Assembly: GCF_038008325.1 (NCBI RefSeq) | Contig: NZ_JBBOYW010000001.1 | Coordinates: 3,751,501 to 3,815,500 of the forward strand | Length of the DNA stretch: 64,000 nucleotides | Reading direction: 5' to 3' | DNA from: Lysinibacillus sp. FSL K6-0232 | Lineage (GTDB): Bacteria; Bacillota; Bacilli; Bacillales_A; Planococcaceae | Shown here: piece by piece, positions 27,401-38,150 of the stretch | How the letters are laid out: the number at the start of each line of letters is the position of its first letter | Position numbering within the stretch: position 1 is the first letter of the stretch | The notes under the pieces: model-generated | What the model was told of the DNA's origin: nothing | Databases searched by the model: none | What the model saw: only the letters and a program-made list of their open reading frames with translations | Program-made: the position numbers and the translations under genes

Positions 27401-27430
27401 ATTATATGCCAAAATTTTATCATTTATCAA
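27401..27430 (-). promoter_or_regulatory. SigA promoter of pepF
   Basis: TTGATA (27425-27430) and TATAAT (27401-27406) on the minus strand are separated by 18 bp, about 40 bp before the peptidase start. Confidence 0.65.
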
Positions 27431-27451
27431 TTATACCTCTGCACAAAACAT

Positions 27452-28027
27452 TTAATATCCTACAATATATGTTTTTAATAAAGCAGCCCTTTCCCTTATC
27501 CTTAGCTTAGCTTCTACTGATTTCGGTGTTTTAGCTGCGAGAACATCTCCTTCAAAGCCTAAAGACTCGGCTAGATATTTTGCACGTTTAAGATGGAAGT
27601 CATTCGACACAATCGTAATTTTCTTTGTGTCTTTTGGTAGTAATTCCTTGGAAAACTTTAAATTTTCATAGGTGGATGTAGATTTATCCTCCACAATTAT
27701 TCTAGCTGCATCAATACCATTTCGTTCAAGATATTCCTGCATAATAGATGCCTCTGTACGATCTTCATCTGGCCCTTGCCCTCCTGAAACAACTACCTTT
27801 ACATGTGGATAGCTCGTTAAATATGGAACTGCCGCCTCTAAACGACTTTTTAATGACAGTGAGGGCACACCACCAGGTTTTACTTTAGCTCCTAATATAA
27901 TCATATAGTCAGCCGAACCATCTGCATTTGATTCAGCATTTCGCTCAATTTCTTCTCCCAGCCAAATATAGAGTATTGTTCCTGCCCCTGCTAGCAGAAT
28001 ACTCACACCTATTATCCATCTTTTCAC
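27452..28027 (-). CDS. DUF218 / YdcF-SanA-ElyC family protein
   Basis: A 191-residue protein with one N-terminal membrane helix and a DUF218 domain. The landmarks MIILGAKVKPGG (about 43), VVSGGQGPDEDRTEA (about 80) and SNDFHLKRAKYL (about 142) are typical. Relatives affect envelope integrity and vancomycin tolerance, but the reaction is unknown. It lies between pepF and a chemoreceptor, on the same strand as both. Confidence 0.8.
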   Translation of the reverse strand: MKRWIIGVSILLAGAGTILYIWLGEEIERNAESNADGSADYMIILGAKVKPGGVPSLSLKSRLEAAVPYLTSYPHVKVVVSGGQGPDEDRTEASIMQEYLERNGIDAARIIVEDKSTSTYENLKFSKELLPKDTKKITIVSNDFHLKRAKYLAESLGFEGDVLAAKTPKSVEAKLRIRERAALLKTYIVGY

Positions 28028-28063
28028 AAACTACCCCTCCTTTACCTTTTACTAACGTTTGAC

Positions 28064-28095
28064 AGAAAAAAAGGATGCTTGTACTAAAGCATCCC
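28064..28095 (-). terminator. Terminator of the sCache chemoreceptor gene
   Basis: GGATGCTT and AAGCATCC form a stem with a 6-base loop, followed on the minus strand by a run of seven T. Confidence 0.8.
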
Positions 28096-28236
28096 CATAG
28101 TGTCGAAACAAAACTGTCTATGCAATTCTTATCAATATCGTAAGGAGTAGATTTCTATTTCTGACTACTCGCTCGCAATTGTAACAGCAACAACATCCTT
28201 AATCTACCATAATACATCTTTTATAATTATATAAGG

Positions 28237-29979
28237 CTACCTTAGTACAAAACGCTTAATAGATTCTTGAAGCGCTGTTATTTCATCTGTTAAATCATTG
28301 GAAGATTCACTAACAAGCTGAATTGCTCGTTGCTGTTCATCTACAGATGCTGTTACTTCCTCAGAGGCTGCAGCATTTTTCTCACTAATCGTTGCAATAC
28401 TTTCAATCGATTGGAGAATATGATTTTTAGAGCTATTCAAATGTTCAACACCATTTGTCATCTCTCCAATAATAGAAATAATCTTTTCCACTGCCAGCTT
28501 AATTTCCTTAAAGGACAACTCTGTAACCTCCACAGAATCATTTTGCTGACGTACAATAGTATGGGTTTTTTGCATTTCATCATTTACTAAGTTTGTTTCT
28601 CTTTCAATACCCTTTAATGTAGTGTGAACTAGCTCTGTTGCAGCTGATGTTTGGTCAGCAAGCTTCCTTACCTCCTCTGCTACAACCGCAAACCCTTTAC
28701 CATGCTCGCCAGCTCGTGCTGCCTCAATGGATGCATTTAATGCAAGCAGATTTGTTTGATCAGAGATTTCCGTAATTGTGCCAACAATGCCTTCTATCTC
28801 TCGCACTTTAACAATTAAACTACTAAATACTGATTGAATGCTGTGAATAAGCGTTGAAGATTCCTGTGATTTCTCTTTTAAGCTATCTATATTCATAAGC
28901 CCATCTTCATTTGACTTTTGCATATGCTGCGAGGCATCAAGCATTAATTCATTTTTATCATGCAATAATTCAATTTGCTGAGCAAAATCAGTAGCTGTTC
29001 GGTTTGTATCTTCTGCATCAGATGCTTGCTTTACTGCACCCTTTGATACTTCATTGATTGCTTTAACAATTTCATCGCCATAGGCATTTGTTTCTTCTGC
29101 AACTGCAGTTAAGTTTGCTGATGTAGATTGTATTTCTACAATGGCTTCCTCTACATCTGAAATGAGTGTTTTCAGTTGATTGACCATCTCGTTAAAGCCA
29201 TCATTTAACTGTCCAATTTCATCGGAACGCTGTAAATGCTCAATTTCCACAGTTAAATTTCCCTTCGCTACTTCACGGACACGTTTTGATAGCTTTAGAA
29301 CTGGTAATGCCAAATGTCTTGACACTAAAATAACAATAATAGTGCCTATAATAATAGCCCCTACTAATGTCATACCAATAACAAGCAACAAGGAGTTCGC
29401 TTCTTCATTAAAGTCTTGCATATACGTGCCTGATGCAACAATCCATCCCCAGTGCGGGTCTTTCATAGAATAAATAATTTTATCTGCTAGCACCTCCTGC
29501 CCAGGCAGCTCAAATTCATATTCTGTAAAGCCGCCACCATCAAGTGCCTTTTCCGTTACCTCTCGAATAAAATAGTTACCACTACTATCTTTGTCCTCCC
29601 AAAGATTATCCCCTTCACGCGTTGGATGTGTTGTTAATGTCCCCTTATCATCTAACACATAAATATAGCCATACTCGCCTAAATCACCAGGATAATTAAT
29701 AGGTCGCTTGCCCTCGCTATCTTTAGGGCCAAGAAACGCCTCACGTACTCTCTCCTGCGCCTCCTCTAAAGATATATCGCCCCTTTCAACACCTTCGTTT
29801 GCTAGCTCAATTAATTGCACAGCAGATTCAACACTATTACGAATAACCTGCTGCCCAATTTCCTCCATTCCGTTTTTCGCTTTCCCATAACTCACTAAAC
29901 CAATTATTAAACTCGGTATAATCAATAATGCTAATGAAATAATAATTAGTTTCCCCTGAATTGAACGTAAAAACTTCAT
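28237..29979 (-). CDS. Methyl-accepting chemotaxis protein with sCache sensor
   Basis: A 580-residue chemoreceptor. A membrane helix at about 8-30 is followed by an extracellular single-Cache domain (the [17 protein letters not shown] core near 103), a second helix near 200, HAMP, and a full signalling domain with the hairpin [21 protein letters not shown] split around residue 415. It likely senses a small organic acid or similar ligand and signals to CheA. No che gene is near. Confidence 0.88.
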   Translation of the reverse strand: MKFLRSIQGKLIIISLALLIIPSLIIGLVSYGKAKNGMEEIGQQVIRNSVESAVQLIELANEGVERGDISLEEAQERVREAFLGPKDSEGKRPINYPGDLGEYGYIYVLDDKGTLTTHPTREGDNLWEDKDSSGNYFIREVTEKALDGGGFTEYEFELPGQEVLADKIIYSMKDPHWGWIVASGTYMQDFNEEANSLLLVIGMTLVGAIIIGTIIVILVSRHLALPVLKLSKRVREVAKGNLTVEIEHLQRSDEIGQLNDGFNEMVNQLKTLISDVEEAIVEIQSTSANLTAVAEETNAYGDEIVKAINEVSKGAVKQASDAEDTNRTATDFAQQIELLHDKNELMLDASQHMQKSNEDGLMNIDSLKEKSQESSTLIHSIQSVFSSLIVKVREIEGIVGTITEISDQTNLLALNASIEAARAGEHGKGFAVVAEEVRKLADQTSAATELVHTTLKGIERETNLVNDEMQKTHTIVRQQNDSVEVTELSFKEIKLAVEKIISIIGEMTNGVEHLNSSKNHILQSIESIATISEKNAAASEEVTASVDEQQRAIQLVSESSNDLTDEITALQESIKRFVLR

Positions 29980-30164
29980 ATATGTACCTCCCCCTATTTT
30001 CTGCGTTCAACAATATATTAATTTCTATTATGTTATGGTTTGAAAGTTTTCTCAATGGGTAAAGCACAAATTATTTTCTTTATTCCCTTAATATGGCTTA
30101 TTTTCATATATAATGATTCATTACTTTAGTAGTAAATATTACCTTATAAAAGCTTGTTTTTTAT

Positions 30165-30216
30165 AAAAAAAACTATTTCTCCATAAAGTTATCCCTTATA
30201 GAGAAATAGTTTTATA
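30165..30216 (-). terminator. Terminator of the second chemoreceptor gene
   Basis: AAAACTATTTCTC and GAGAAATAGTTTT pair perfectly (13 bp) around a 19-base loop just after the stop, with A-run and T-run flanks. Confidence 0.85.
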
Positions 30217-30217
30217 A

Positions 30218-31966
30218 TTATGATAATTTGAATGTATTAATTGCTTCAATTACTTCTTTTGATGTTTGATCTAAAATAGCCACCACCTCATTTAATTCAG
30301 AAACCATTGTTACTTGTAAATCTGAGGCTGCCGCCACCTCTTTCGTGCCTTGTGCACTTCGCTGTGCAATATTGCTCATCTGCTCCACAGTGGCTAATAC
30401 TTCTTCAGAGCCAGCTGACATTTCTTCAATTACCGCTGAGTCATCTTGAATTTTATTATTTACCTCAACAACAGATTGCAAGATTTGCTCTAAGCTTTCA
30501 CCAATATGCTGTACTGCTTCAGTGCCTGCTTGTACATCCTTTGTACTACTAGACATCTCCTGCAATGCCCGTGCTGTAATATTTTTAAAGCTTGCTAACT
30601 GCATGTATATCTTATCAGCAGACTCCTTTGACATTTCTGCAAGTTTACGTACCTCGTCTGCTACTACTGCAAAGCCCTTACCTGCTTCCCCAGCCCTTGC
30701 TGCTTCAATGGCTGCGTTTAATGCCAATAAATTTGTTTGCTCAGCAATACTTGTAATAATTGTTACCATCTCTTCAATTGAACGGAATTTTTCACCCATT
30801 TCCTCTACATGATTAGCCGTTCGGAACACGGAAGACTCTACGCTTTGAATTTGCGATACAACATCTTGGGAATGATTAACGCTTGTTTCCACTAAATCCG
30901 TCATCATTGAGGATGATTCTGCAATTTCAGACGTTGTATCTGCTAAACGTTGAATACCGATCGACATTTCATTCATCGTTAATACAACCTCTTGATTGTT
31001 GTGCTGCTGCTGCTCACTACCAGCAGCGATTTCCACCATACGGTCTGCAATTTGACTGTTAGAAGCTTCTACATTTTGTGTTGTTGTATCTATTTTATGA
31101 ATAACATTTTGTAGAGCGACTGTTCTTTGCTGAATTGTTTGGAATGTTGCTTTTAATTTTTCCAATGATTCCTTAAAAGCTTTTGCAAAAACAGTAATTT
31201 CATTGTTGCCCTTCAATTGGATATTGTCGACTTCATTTGTTGCCTTTACAATATCTCCTTGTGCAAAGCTTTCAGCTACCGCTCCTAAAGTTGCCAATGG
31301 CTTTAACGCTCGGTTTATGTAGCTATACATAATAAACATTACAATACCGATTAAAACTAATATGACTACAATTAATGTAGGCAAAATCGAAGCTAGCACA
31401 TCACTAGCCACACTACTTACCTCTGTCGCTTCTATATCTACTCCTACAAAGGCAACAACATGACCAGACTCATCCTTTAATGGCACGGTACCTGATATAT
31501 AATCACCAAAATCACTATGTAAAATTTCACTATAATAACTACCATCATCGATTACTTTTGCAATATCTTTATACGATGTAGAGGATGATTCATCACCTAT
31601 AGCTCCTGAATTTTCTATATCATCTGCAGGCATACCATCTACTAAAAACCGAACTTTTTGATCATCTCCCGGCACTGCGAAAGTATAAGCATAGAGTACA
31701 CCGTTCATTTCACGTAATTCATTAAGCTCTTCTCGTAGCTGCCAGTATAATTCCGATTCTATTGGTTCTTCAGAAAGCATAGCATAATCATCTGCATCTA
31801 AATATTTTGCAATATTCTCAGCAACTACAACTGCCTGTATACCCATTGTTTTATTCACGGACGACTTTGCTGTATAAACTGTCATTATAATAAAAAAGGC
31901 TAATAAAGCGACTAGCATTAATAATGACATTAATACGATTTTATTGCTTAATTTACTTGTCCTCAT
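30218..31966 (-). CDS. Methyl-accepting chemotaxis protein
   Basis: A 582-residue chemoreceptor. The N-terminal helix (about 12-34) leads to a Cache-like extracellular domain to about residue 195, a second helix, a HAMP domain and a complete signalling domain containing the [19 protein letters not shown] hairpin. The ATG at 31966 follows GAGGAGG and is preferred to the start 18 bases upstream. It follows the other receptor gene in order but has its own promoter and terminator. Confidence 0.88.
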   Translation of the reverse strand: MRTSKLSNKIVLMSLLMLVALLAFFIIMTVYTAKSSVNKTMGIQAVVVAENIAKYLDADDYAMLSEEPIESELYWQLREELNELREMNGVLYAYTFAVPGDDQKVRFLVDGMPADDIENSGAIGDESSSTSYKDIAKVIDDGSYYSEILHSDFGDYISGTVPLKDESGHVVAFVGVDIEATEVSSVASDVLASILPTLIVVILVLIGIVMFIMYSYINRALKPLATLGAVAESFAQGDIVKATNEVDNIQLKGNNEITVFAKAFKESLEKLKATFQTIQQRTVALQNVIHKIDTTTQNVEASNSQIADRMVEIAAGSEQQQHNNQEVVLTMNEMSIGIQRLADTTSEIAESSSMMTDLVETSVNHSQDVVSQIQSVESSVFRTANHVEEMGEKFRSIEEMVTIITSIAEQTNLLALNAAIEAARAGEAGKGFAVVADEVRKLAEMSKESADKIYMQLASFKNITARALQEMSSSTKDVQAGTEAVQHIGESLEQILQSVVEVNNKIQDDSAVIEEMSAGSEEVLATVEQMSNIAQRSAQGTKEVAAASDLQVTMVSELNEVVAILDQTSKEVIEAINTFKLS

Positions 31967-32005
31967 ACTTTCCTCCTCTAGCATATTAATATTTTACAAT
32001 TCTCT

Positions 32006-32034
32006 ATTGTACTACTTTTCAGGTAATTCGACAA
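32006..32034 (-). promoter_or_regulatory. SigA promoter of the chemoreceptor gene
   Basis: TTGTCG (32029-32034) and TACAAT (32006-32011) on the minus strand are exactly 17 bp apart, 40 bp before the gene. A sigma-D promoter, usual for motility genes, was not seen. Confidence 0.7.
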
Positions 32035-32107
32035 AAAACTATGACTATAGTGTTAATATAGATTGTAAAAAACGCCTTACTGTCCTTTTATCATACACGT
32101 TCTAACG

Positions 32108-32146
32108 AAAAACCAGTAGCCAAATGATAGCTACTGGTTTTCGTTC
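32108..32146 (-). terminator. Terminator of the YebC-family gene
   Basis: AAAACCAGTAGC and GCTACTGGTTTT form a 12-bp stem with T-rich tails a few bases after the stop. Confidence 0.85.
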
Positions 32147-32151
32147 TTTAT

Positions 32152-32871
32152 TTATTCACCTAAATCAGCATTATGGAAAACGTTTTGTACATCCTCTAAA
32201 TCTTCTAATGCATCAATTAATTTTTCAAATTTGGCTACATCATCACCTGTTAATGTTACCTCTGTTTGTGGTAGCATTGACAACTCTGCTACTGTAAATT
32301 CTTCAACACCCGCAGCCTTTAATGCTTCTTGTGTCGCAAAGAATTGGTCAGGCTCTGCATAAATAATAACTGTTTCCTCTTCTTCTAAAATATCACGAGC
32401 ATCAATATCTGCTTCCATAAGAATCTCTAGAACTTCATCAGCCGTTTTACCTTCTAAGCCAATAACAGCCGTTGAGTCGAACATATACGCTACAGAGCCA
32501 CTTACACCCATATTGCCGTTATTTTTACCAAATGCTGCACGAACATCAGATGCTGTACGATTCACATTGTTTGTTAGGGCATCCACAATAATCATTGTAC
32601 CTGCTGGCCCAAAGCCTTCGTAGCGTAATTCATCGAAGCTTTCATCACCGCCTCCTTTAGCTTTATCAATTGCCTTTTCTATAATATGTTTAGGGACACT
32701 GTATGTTTTTGCACGCTCAAGCACTACTTTCAGTGCACGGTTTGACTCTGGATCTGGTTCGCCTGATTTAGCTGCCACATAAATTTCACGCCCAAATTTG
32801 GCATAAATACGGCTTGTGCTTTGATCTTTAGACGCTTTCTTTTCTTTAATATTATTCCACTTACGACCCAT
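32152..32871 (-). CDS. YebC/PmpR family protein (YeeI-type paralogue)
   Basis: A 239-residue three-domain YebC-family protein. It begins [13 protein letters not shown], contains [18 protein letters not shown] and [19 protein letters not shown], and lacks the AGHSKW start of canonical YebC, which places it with B. subtilis YeeI. The family was annotated as transcriptional regulators, and recent work links the YeeI-type proteins to translation through difficult proline-rich stretches. The start at ATG 32871 is preferred. It is monocistronic. Confidence 0.85.
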   Translation of the reverse strand: MGRKWNNIKEKKASKDQSTSRIYAKFGREIYVAAKSGEPDPESNRALKVVLERAKTYSVPKHIIEKAIDKAKGGGDESFDELRYEGFGPAGTMIIVDALTNNVNRTASDVRAAFGKNNGNMGVSGSVAYMFDSTAVIGLEGKTADEVLEILMEADIDARDILEEEETVIIYAEPDQFFATQEALKAAGVEEFTVAELSMLPQTEVTLTGDDVAKFEKLIDALEDLEDVQNVFHNADLGE

Positions 32872-33038
32872 TGTTTCCACTCTCTTTCAAAGAATAAATT
32901 TATCAAAATTACAGATATGCAATTGCATATCTGTAAATGGTAATTAAATACTTATCGTATCTTTACTCTGCAAATAATAACACAATGATGCCTGTAAAGC
33001 TAGATAGAGCGATGCTTAAGGCAATAAATTCTGAAAAA

Positions 33039-33506
33039 CTAACCTAGCAGCTGTTCTTGTTTAATTTTTGCTAATAATGCCTGACAGCCCTCTAAAACTA
33101 GCTCATAGGTTTCTTGAAAATCTCCTGTGTAGTAAGGATCAGGAACGTCCTTACGATGCTCTGTTAAATCTAAAAAGCGAAAAATCTTTGGTGAATCAGG
33201 ATTGCCTAGCATCGTTCGGATATTGCGAACATTGCTGTCATCCATCCCAATAATATATGTGAACTGCTCAAGATCAATTCTTTGCAATTGTCGCCCTTGC
33301 ATGCCCTTTGTAGAAATACCAAATTCGCTGAGCTTATCCTGTGTTCCTTTATGAGGAGGCTCACCTATATGCCATGCACTTGTAGCAGCAGAATCCACTT
33401 CGATTTTATCCGTCAAATGCTCTTTCTCCACTAAATCACGCATCACTGCCTCTGCCATTGGCGAACGACATATATTACCCAAACATACGAAAAGTACCCG
33501 AATCAT
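33039..33506 (-). CDS. Low-molecular-weight protein tyrosine phosphatase
   Basis: A 155-residue LMW-PTP. The P-loop VCLGNICRSPMAEAV (CX5R) is at residues 8-22, and the general-acid Asp lies in DVPDPYY near 122. Enzymes of this class (YfkJ, YwlE) remove phosphate from tyrosine or arginine in proteins. Which residue is favoured here is not clear. It lies 57 bp downstream of plsC on the same strand. Confidence 0.88.
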   Translation of the reverse strand: MIRVLFVCLGNICRSPMAEAVMRDLVEKEHLTDKIEVDSAATSAWHIGEPPHKGTQDKLSEFGISTKGMQGRQLQRIDLEQFTYIIGMDDSNVRNIRTMLGNPDSPKIFRFLDLTEHRKDVPDPYYTGDFQETYELVLEGCQALLAKIKQEQLLG

Positions 33507-33512
33507 TACTAT

Positions 33513-33551
33513 TCCTCCTATAACAAAGCACCCAAAATCACGATGATTCTG
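33513..33551. other. Hairpin between plsC and the phosphatase gene
   Basis: AGCACCCAAAATCA and TGATTCTGAGTGCT pair imperfectly. The T-run follows on the plus strand, where no gene ends, and the minus strand (the transcribed one) has only a weak T-rich tail, so termination here is uncertain. Confidence 0.4.
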
Positions 33552-33563
33552 AGTGCTAGTTTT

Positions 33564-34166
33564 TTATTTTGCTGCAATACGCTTTTGCAATTCTTCTGTT
33601 AAAGCAACCAGTTCGTGCTCAAGGTGCTGTGTAAATTGTTCGCGACCTTCTTTACCTTTACCTGTTACATAAAACGGCTCGCCATAGATTAAATAGCCCT
33701 TCCCACGCTTTAACACATCTCCAGCATTACGTGCACCTACATAAGCTGCTGGCACAATTTGAGCCTTTGCTAGTTGTGCAATAGTAATGGCTCCTTGCTT
33801 TAAATCCGTTCCTTCTGCATTGCGTGTACCAGAGGGGAAAATCCCTACGATTTTTCCCTCCTTTAATAGCTGTGAGGGTATTTTAATAACGCTTGGACCT
33901 GGATTATCACGATCTACTGGAAAGGCGTTTAAATGCTTAACTAACCAGCCAAGACCCTTCATATCAAATAATTGCTTCTTCGCCATAAAGTGCACTTCCC
34001 TTGGATACATTGCTACCCCAAGGTTTAAAATATCAACATAGCCTGTATGTGTACAAGCAATAATAAACCCACCATCTTTCGGTAAGTTTTCTTCTCCATA
34101 TACACGAGCTTTTGAGCCCATTAGTTTTAAAATTACTTTGACAATATTCGCTGCTAATTTATACAC
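33564..34166 (-). CDS. plsC: 1-acyl-sn-glycerol-3-phosphate acyltransferase
   Basis: A 200-residue PlsC-family acyltransferase. Catalytic HTGYVD (HX4D) is near residue 36, and the second block IVGIFPSGTRN near 108 corresponds to the FPEGTRS motif with Ser in place of Glu. It adds the second acyl chain to make phosphatidic acid at the inner membrane face. The Ser replacement occurs in other Bacillales relatives as far as I recall, and may mark a paralogue. Confidence 0.82.
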   Translation of the reverse strand: MYKLAANIVKVILKLMGSKARVYGEENLPKDGGFIIACTHTGYVDILNLGVAMYPREVHFMAKKQLFDMKGLGWLVKHLNAFPVDRDNPGPSVIKIPSQLLKEGKIVGIFPSGTRNAEGTDLKQGAITIAQLAKAQIVPAAYVGARNAGDVLKRGKGYLIYGEPFYVTGKGKEGREQFTQHLEHELVALTEELQKRIAAK

Positions 34167-34245
34167 CGTTACATTCCTACCTTATTCAATAGTTACTACT
34201 ATTGTAATCGAAAAGACCAGTATACTGCAATTACAGGTATTGTAC

Positions 34246-35079
34246 CTAAACCCTTCCTAGCAATAAATCTACATCAATTGTAATAGTATTTAACATAATT
34301 GCTGCATCACCTTTTTTATGCCAGCCCATCGGTGTCATTTCTAGCAATGCTGGTACAAGCTCCTCCGCAAGTGGCAATGTATAGGTAATCCGTTCTACAT
34401 AAGCCTCACGAAAACTCTCCTGGAAACGCGCCACAATTTGTTCGTTGGAATACGTTTCCTTGCTGGAATCCGCATATAATTGTGCACGAAGCTCCTGTAA
34501 ATAGCCGCTTTGTGGCACAACTTTAATGACACAGCCACCAGGGGCAAGAAGTCGTTTAAATTCCTCATAATTAGCAGGTGATAAAATATTTAAAATCGCA
34601 TCAAAGCTCGCTTGAGCAAAAGGACTTTTCGCTAAATCACCAACACACCAAATTTGCTTAGGATAGTGACGAGCAGCAGCTACAATTCCTTCCTTCGCAA
34701 TATCAATGCCAACGCCAATACCTGTACTTTTTTCAGCCATAATACGGGCTAAATGTGACCCTTCTCCACAGCCAGTATCAAGAATGGTATTCGCAGACGC
34801 AAGAAGTTCAGCAATTTTCGCCTCTATCGCATCATAAATACCACTATCAATGACAGCCTTGCGAGATTCAAATAAATCTTTACTATATTTTGACGTAGCA
34901 CCATGCGTCAGCATATTGACATAGCCTTGCTTAGCAATATCAAAAGAATGATTAGCAGAGCAAACAAGTCTGCCCTGCTCATAGACATGCATAGCGCTTT
35001 GACAAATTGGACAAGCGAAAAGAGCAATATGCTGCTCCATTAATGCTGCTCCTATCGCACGTTTAGAAAGTGCTCCCAT
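34246..35079 (-). CDS. rlmA: 23S rRNA (guanine-N1) methyltransferase, RlmA family
   Basis: A 277-residue SAM methyltransferase. An N-terminal zinc ribbon (CPICQ near 23, then C and H in LVCSANHSFD near 41) is followed by QGYVNML and the SAM loop ILDTGCGEGSHLA near 98. This architecture is that of RlmA(I), which modifies G745, or RlmA(II)/TlrB, which modifies G748 and affects tylosin binding. The start follows AAGGAGG and lies 2 bp after the MATE gene, so they are coupled. Confidence 0.85.
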   Translation of the reverse strand: MGALSKRAIGAALMEQHIALFACPICQSAMHVYEQGRLVCSANHSFDIAKQGYVNMLTHGATSKYSKDLFESRKAVIDSGIYDAIEAKIAELLASANTILDTGCGEGSHLARIMAEKSTGIGVGIDIAKEGIVAAARHYPKQIWCVGDLAKSPFAQASFDAILNILSPANYEEFKRLLAPGGCVIKVVPQSGYLQELRAQLYADSSKETYSNEQIVARFQESFREAYVERITYTLPLAEELVPALLEMTPMGWHKKGDAAIMLNTITIDVDLLLGRV

Positions 35080-35081
35080 AT

Positions 35082-36458
35082 CTACGCCTCCTTCTGTTCA
35101 TTAGGTGAAACAAGTGCAAAGCGTTCCCATTTACGGCTTTTCCATCTAAAGTATACAAGAATTGCACGTAACCATTCATCTGTTGAGATAGCTAGCCAAA
35201 TACCTACCAAGCCTAAATCTAGTATAAAAACAAGGACATAGCCAAGTGGAACACTTATACAAAGCATAGATAGAAAGCCAATTTTCACAGGAAACCTTGC
35301 ATCGCCTGAAGCGCGTAAAGAGTTAATAATAACAATATTCATTGTACGCCCTGTTTCAAGCACAATACTTAAAGCTAACACAGCTGCACCGATTGCGATA
35401 ACCTCAGGATTATCGGTAAAAATATGCATAAGTTGCTTTCGGAAAAGTGTTACAAGCGTTACCATAATCATTGTAAACACAAACGCTGTACGTACACTTA
35501 GCCATAGCTGTCGATAAGCCTCCTCCTTTTGCCCTGCACCAACCGCACGTCCAATAATAATCGCTGTCCCTGTACCAATAGCGATCGCAAATAAATAGGT
35601 AAACATAGAAATATTCATTGCATATTGACGAGCTGCTAACGTTTCTGCACCTAAATATGTGGCATAATATAAAAAGATAATTTGACAAAACTGATACAGC
35701 ACTTGTTCAAATGCAGAGGGTAAACCAATATTTAAAATTTTCCGTACATATTCCTTTGAGTATTCGAAATAATAGCGCAGTTTTATACGTACTTCCATAG
35801 CTTGATACAGCAGCCAGAAAAATACCAATACAGCTACCCCACGGCTAATAACAGAGGAGATTGCTGCACCCTCTACACCTAGCTCTGGCAAGCCTAAATT
35901 CCCAAAAATAAGGCCATAATTTAATACGACATGCAGGACATTCATGCCTAATGATACATACATCGTTTGTTTTGTCCAACCATGCACACGAATAATTGCT
36001 GCAAGTGCATTAATAATCGCCTGTAAAAAAATAAAGCTACCAATAATAACTAAATAGCTTTGTGCATATTGAAGCACCTCTCCCTGCAAGTTCATCATTG
36101 TCATTAAACGACTAGAAAATAACAGGAACATCAAGCTCATTAAAAACCCAAGAGCTAAATTCATCGTGATCGCTAAAGCAGAAATTTTTGCGGCTTCATA
36201 AAAGCGTCTTGACCCTAAATATTGTGAAACAACAATAGATGCACCATTTCCTACCACCTCAAGAATTAAGATAGCAATATGGATATATTGATTGGCTGCA
36301 CCAACACCTGATACAGCATTATCTGATAAAGCACTAAGCATAAAAGTATCGGCTAGTCCCATTAACATAAATAAAAAGACCTCTAAAAAAATCGGCCATG
36401 TTAAATGAAATAAGCTCAACTTATTCGTTGCTTTCAATGTATTTGCCAATACCTTCAC
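35082..36458 (-). CDS. MATE family efflux transporter
   Basis: A 458-residue transporter with 12 helices in two MatE repeats. The first begins SLFHLTWPIFLEVFLFMLMG, and the second starts near residue 240 (NIGLPSAFEQVLYQ). The family extrudes cationic drugs or metabolites using Na+ or H+. It is upstream of, and coupled to, the RlmA gene, making a possible drug-response pair. The substrate is unknown. Confidence 0.87.
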   Translation of the reverse strand: MKVLANTLKATNKLSLFHLTWPIFLEVFLFMLMGLADTFMLSALSDNAVSGVGAANQYIHIAILILEVVGNGASIVVSQYLGSRRFYEAAKISALAITMNLALGFLMSLMFLLFSSRLMTMMNLQGEVLQYAQSYLVIIGSFIFLQAIINALAAIIRVHGWTKQTMYVSLGMNVLHVVLNYGLIFGNLGLPELGVEGAAISSVISRGVAVLVFFWLLYQAMEVRIKLRYYFEYSKEYVRKILNIGLPSAFEQVLYQFCQIIFLYYATYLGAETLAARQYAMNISMFTYLFAIAIGTGTAIIIGRAVGAGQKEEAYRQLWLSVRTAFVFTMIMVTLVTLFRKQLMHIFTDNPEVIAIGAAVLALSIVLETGRTMNIVIINSLRASGDARFPVKIGFLSMLCISVPLGYVLVFILDLGLVGIWLAISTDEWLRAILVYFRWKSRKWERFALVSPNEQKEA

Positions 36459-36535
36459 TTCTCCTGTAGTTTGTTAAAAATCTATTGTATCTTATCATAA
36501 AATTTCACGCTGTAAAGGGTTTTCTATGCAACAAA

Positions 36536-36574
36536 CAAAAATCCCTCTCACATAGCTAGTGAAAGGGCTTTAAC
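36536..36574 (-). terminator. Terminator of the tyrosine phosphatase gene
   Basis: CCCTCTCAC and GTGAAAGGG pair with one G-T wobble, and an A/T run follows on the minus strand. Confidence 0.7.
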
Positions 36575-37342
36575 TTAGATTAAGCAGAAAGATTGCAGCT
36601 GTACACGCTTAGCAGTTGTTAGTCCAAACTCCTGCTCTAAATAAACTGCCTTTGAGCCATATTGATGTTCCATTGCATCAAATGCGGTCTGTAAATATTC
36701 CTCACGTGCAGACATTAATGCATTGAATTGCTGTAATTCTCGGTCATTAGACTGATGTTGAATAACCTGTAACATTTTCTCAACCATTGGACGCAAATAG
36801 ACATTCGTCGCTAGGTAGTCCTCCATAATCGTTTCCTCAGGAACATCTAAAGCAAGTAAAATAAGGGCGCTACCGATACCTGTTCGATCTTTACCAACCG
36901 CACAGTGATGAACAAGACCTAAATCATCAGGATTTTGAATTGTTTGCATGAGCTTCTGAAAGGATGGATTGCCAAAGGGCATTTGTGCATAGAAATCGCG
37001 AAACATATCAGCACTTATATCTTTATAAAAATTGCTAGCTCCCGTGTTTGTCGGCATTTCGAATGCCTGCTTGCCCTTTGCAGGTATTTGAATATAATGT
37101 GTATGAGGAAAAACAGGATTTGGATTACTTTGTACCTCTTGTGGATCACGATAATCAAAAATTGTTTTAATACCTAACGTTTCAAATAACTCTTTATCTG
37201 CTACTGTCATTTTACCGAGTGCTGCTGAACGATAAAATAAACCATTTTTTACTGACCGACCATCCCTTGTTTTATAGCCACCCATATCTCGAAAATTATA
37301 GACCGCCTCAAATGGTACAGCCTTTATATCTAACTGTTTCAT
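36575..37342 (-). CDS. Tyrosine-protein phosphatase (DSP/PTP, Y_phosphatase3 type)
   Basis: A 255-residue protein with an N-terminal NFRDMGGYKTRDG segment and the CX5R loop HHCAVGKDRTGIGSALIL near residue 145, the hallmark of the bacterial tyrosine or lipid phosphatase family that includes Listeria LipA and Mycobacterium PtpB. The substrate may be phosphotyrosine or a phosphoinositide. It stands alone, with a 163-bp upstream gap. Confidence 0.83.
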   Translation of the reverse strand: MKQLDIKAVPFEAVYNFRDMGGYKTRDGRSVKNGLFYRSAALGKMTVADKELFETLGIKTIFDYRDPQEVQSNPNPVFPHTHYIQIPAKGKQAFEMPTNTGASNFYKDISADMFRDFYAQMPFGNPSFQKLMQTIQNPDDLGLVHHCAVGKDRTGIGSALILLALDVPEETIMEDYLATNVYLRPMVEKMLQVIQHQSNDRELQQFNALMSAREEYLQTAFDAMEHQYGSKAVYLEQEFGLTTAKRVQLQSFCLI

Positions 37343-37505
37343 TTACTATACCTCCCTAAATAATTAAACATGCTTATTTCTATTTTATAGAACAATTGCA
37401 ATTCATTCCAATGTTCACACTAAAAAATAACGGTAATCGTTATTGATACAGGAATTATTTGCCCATCCCTATCTATATGTTCAACAATTAAAAAATACCA
37501 TCTCG

Positions 37506-38060
37506 CTACGGTAAACGGATGGCTGACTTGTATTTCTTTTTATATTGAATTTCCTGCTCTTCATCTATTAATCGATACGCAATCTCCAATAGTTTTGGGT
37601 CTTGTAATTCATCATATAAATTTTTAAAAGATACAATAATATCATGGCGGATACGTGTAGGGTGTTTTTCATCTAAGCAAGTTTGAAATCTTTTCGCTAA
37701 ATACGACACGACTAAATCCCTTTGTACAGGACCTGCCAGACCAATTTTCCAAATAGCCTGCAATGCATGTCTTGCCGTAACCGTCCTATCATCATATGTT
37801 ACTGCCCAAATTTTTAAAAAGTCCTCTAATACTCTTTCCTCTGGATCACTTTTAGCAGCTAAAGCACATAAAATTTGTGCAGCACGTGCACGAGAATATA
37901 CATTTCTATATGTAAGAGCTTGAATAAGCTGTTCCCAAACTGCATATGTCCAATCTACAGGTTCTTCCATAATTTTAAGCAATTTCTCGTAGGATTCTTG
38001 TTGAGTAGCTTGGTCACGCTCTGTTAGATTACTGAAAAGTTGCAAAATCTCTTTTTCCAT
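37506..38060 (-). CDS. HEAT-repeat-like cytoplasmic protein
   Basis: A 184-residue, helix-rich protein with regularly spaced pairs of helices (for example SRARAAQILCALAAK and TARHALQAIWKIGLAG), suggesting HEAT or armadillo-like repeats. There is no catalytic motif or membrane segment. It is divergent from the YtvI-like gene, 90 bp away. It is probably a protein-binding scaffold, but no partner can be named. Confidence 0.6.
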   Translation of the reverse strand: MEKEILQLFSNLTERDQATQQESYEKLLKIMEEPVDWTYAVWEQLIQALTYRNVYSRARAAQILCALAAKSDPEERVLEDFLKIWAVTYDDRTVTARHALQAIWKIGLAGPVQRDLVVSYLAKRFQTCLDEKHPTRIRHDIIVSFKNLYDELQDPKLLEIAYRLIDEEQEIQYKKKYKSAIRLP

Positions 38061-38150
38061 AAGTTATCCCTACCTTTATTGTTTCAGAACCTATTACAAT
38101 TTTATTTATGGTACACTTAACTTAATTTTTGTCGCAAAGAAGGTGAGTTT

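Noticed and set aside
29837-30067. 76-codon minus-strand frame at the start of the chemoreceptor gene
   Set aside because: It overlaps the receptor start in another frame, has no ribosome-binding site and no recognisable content.
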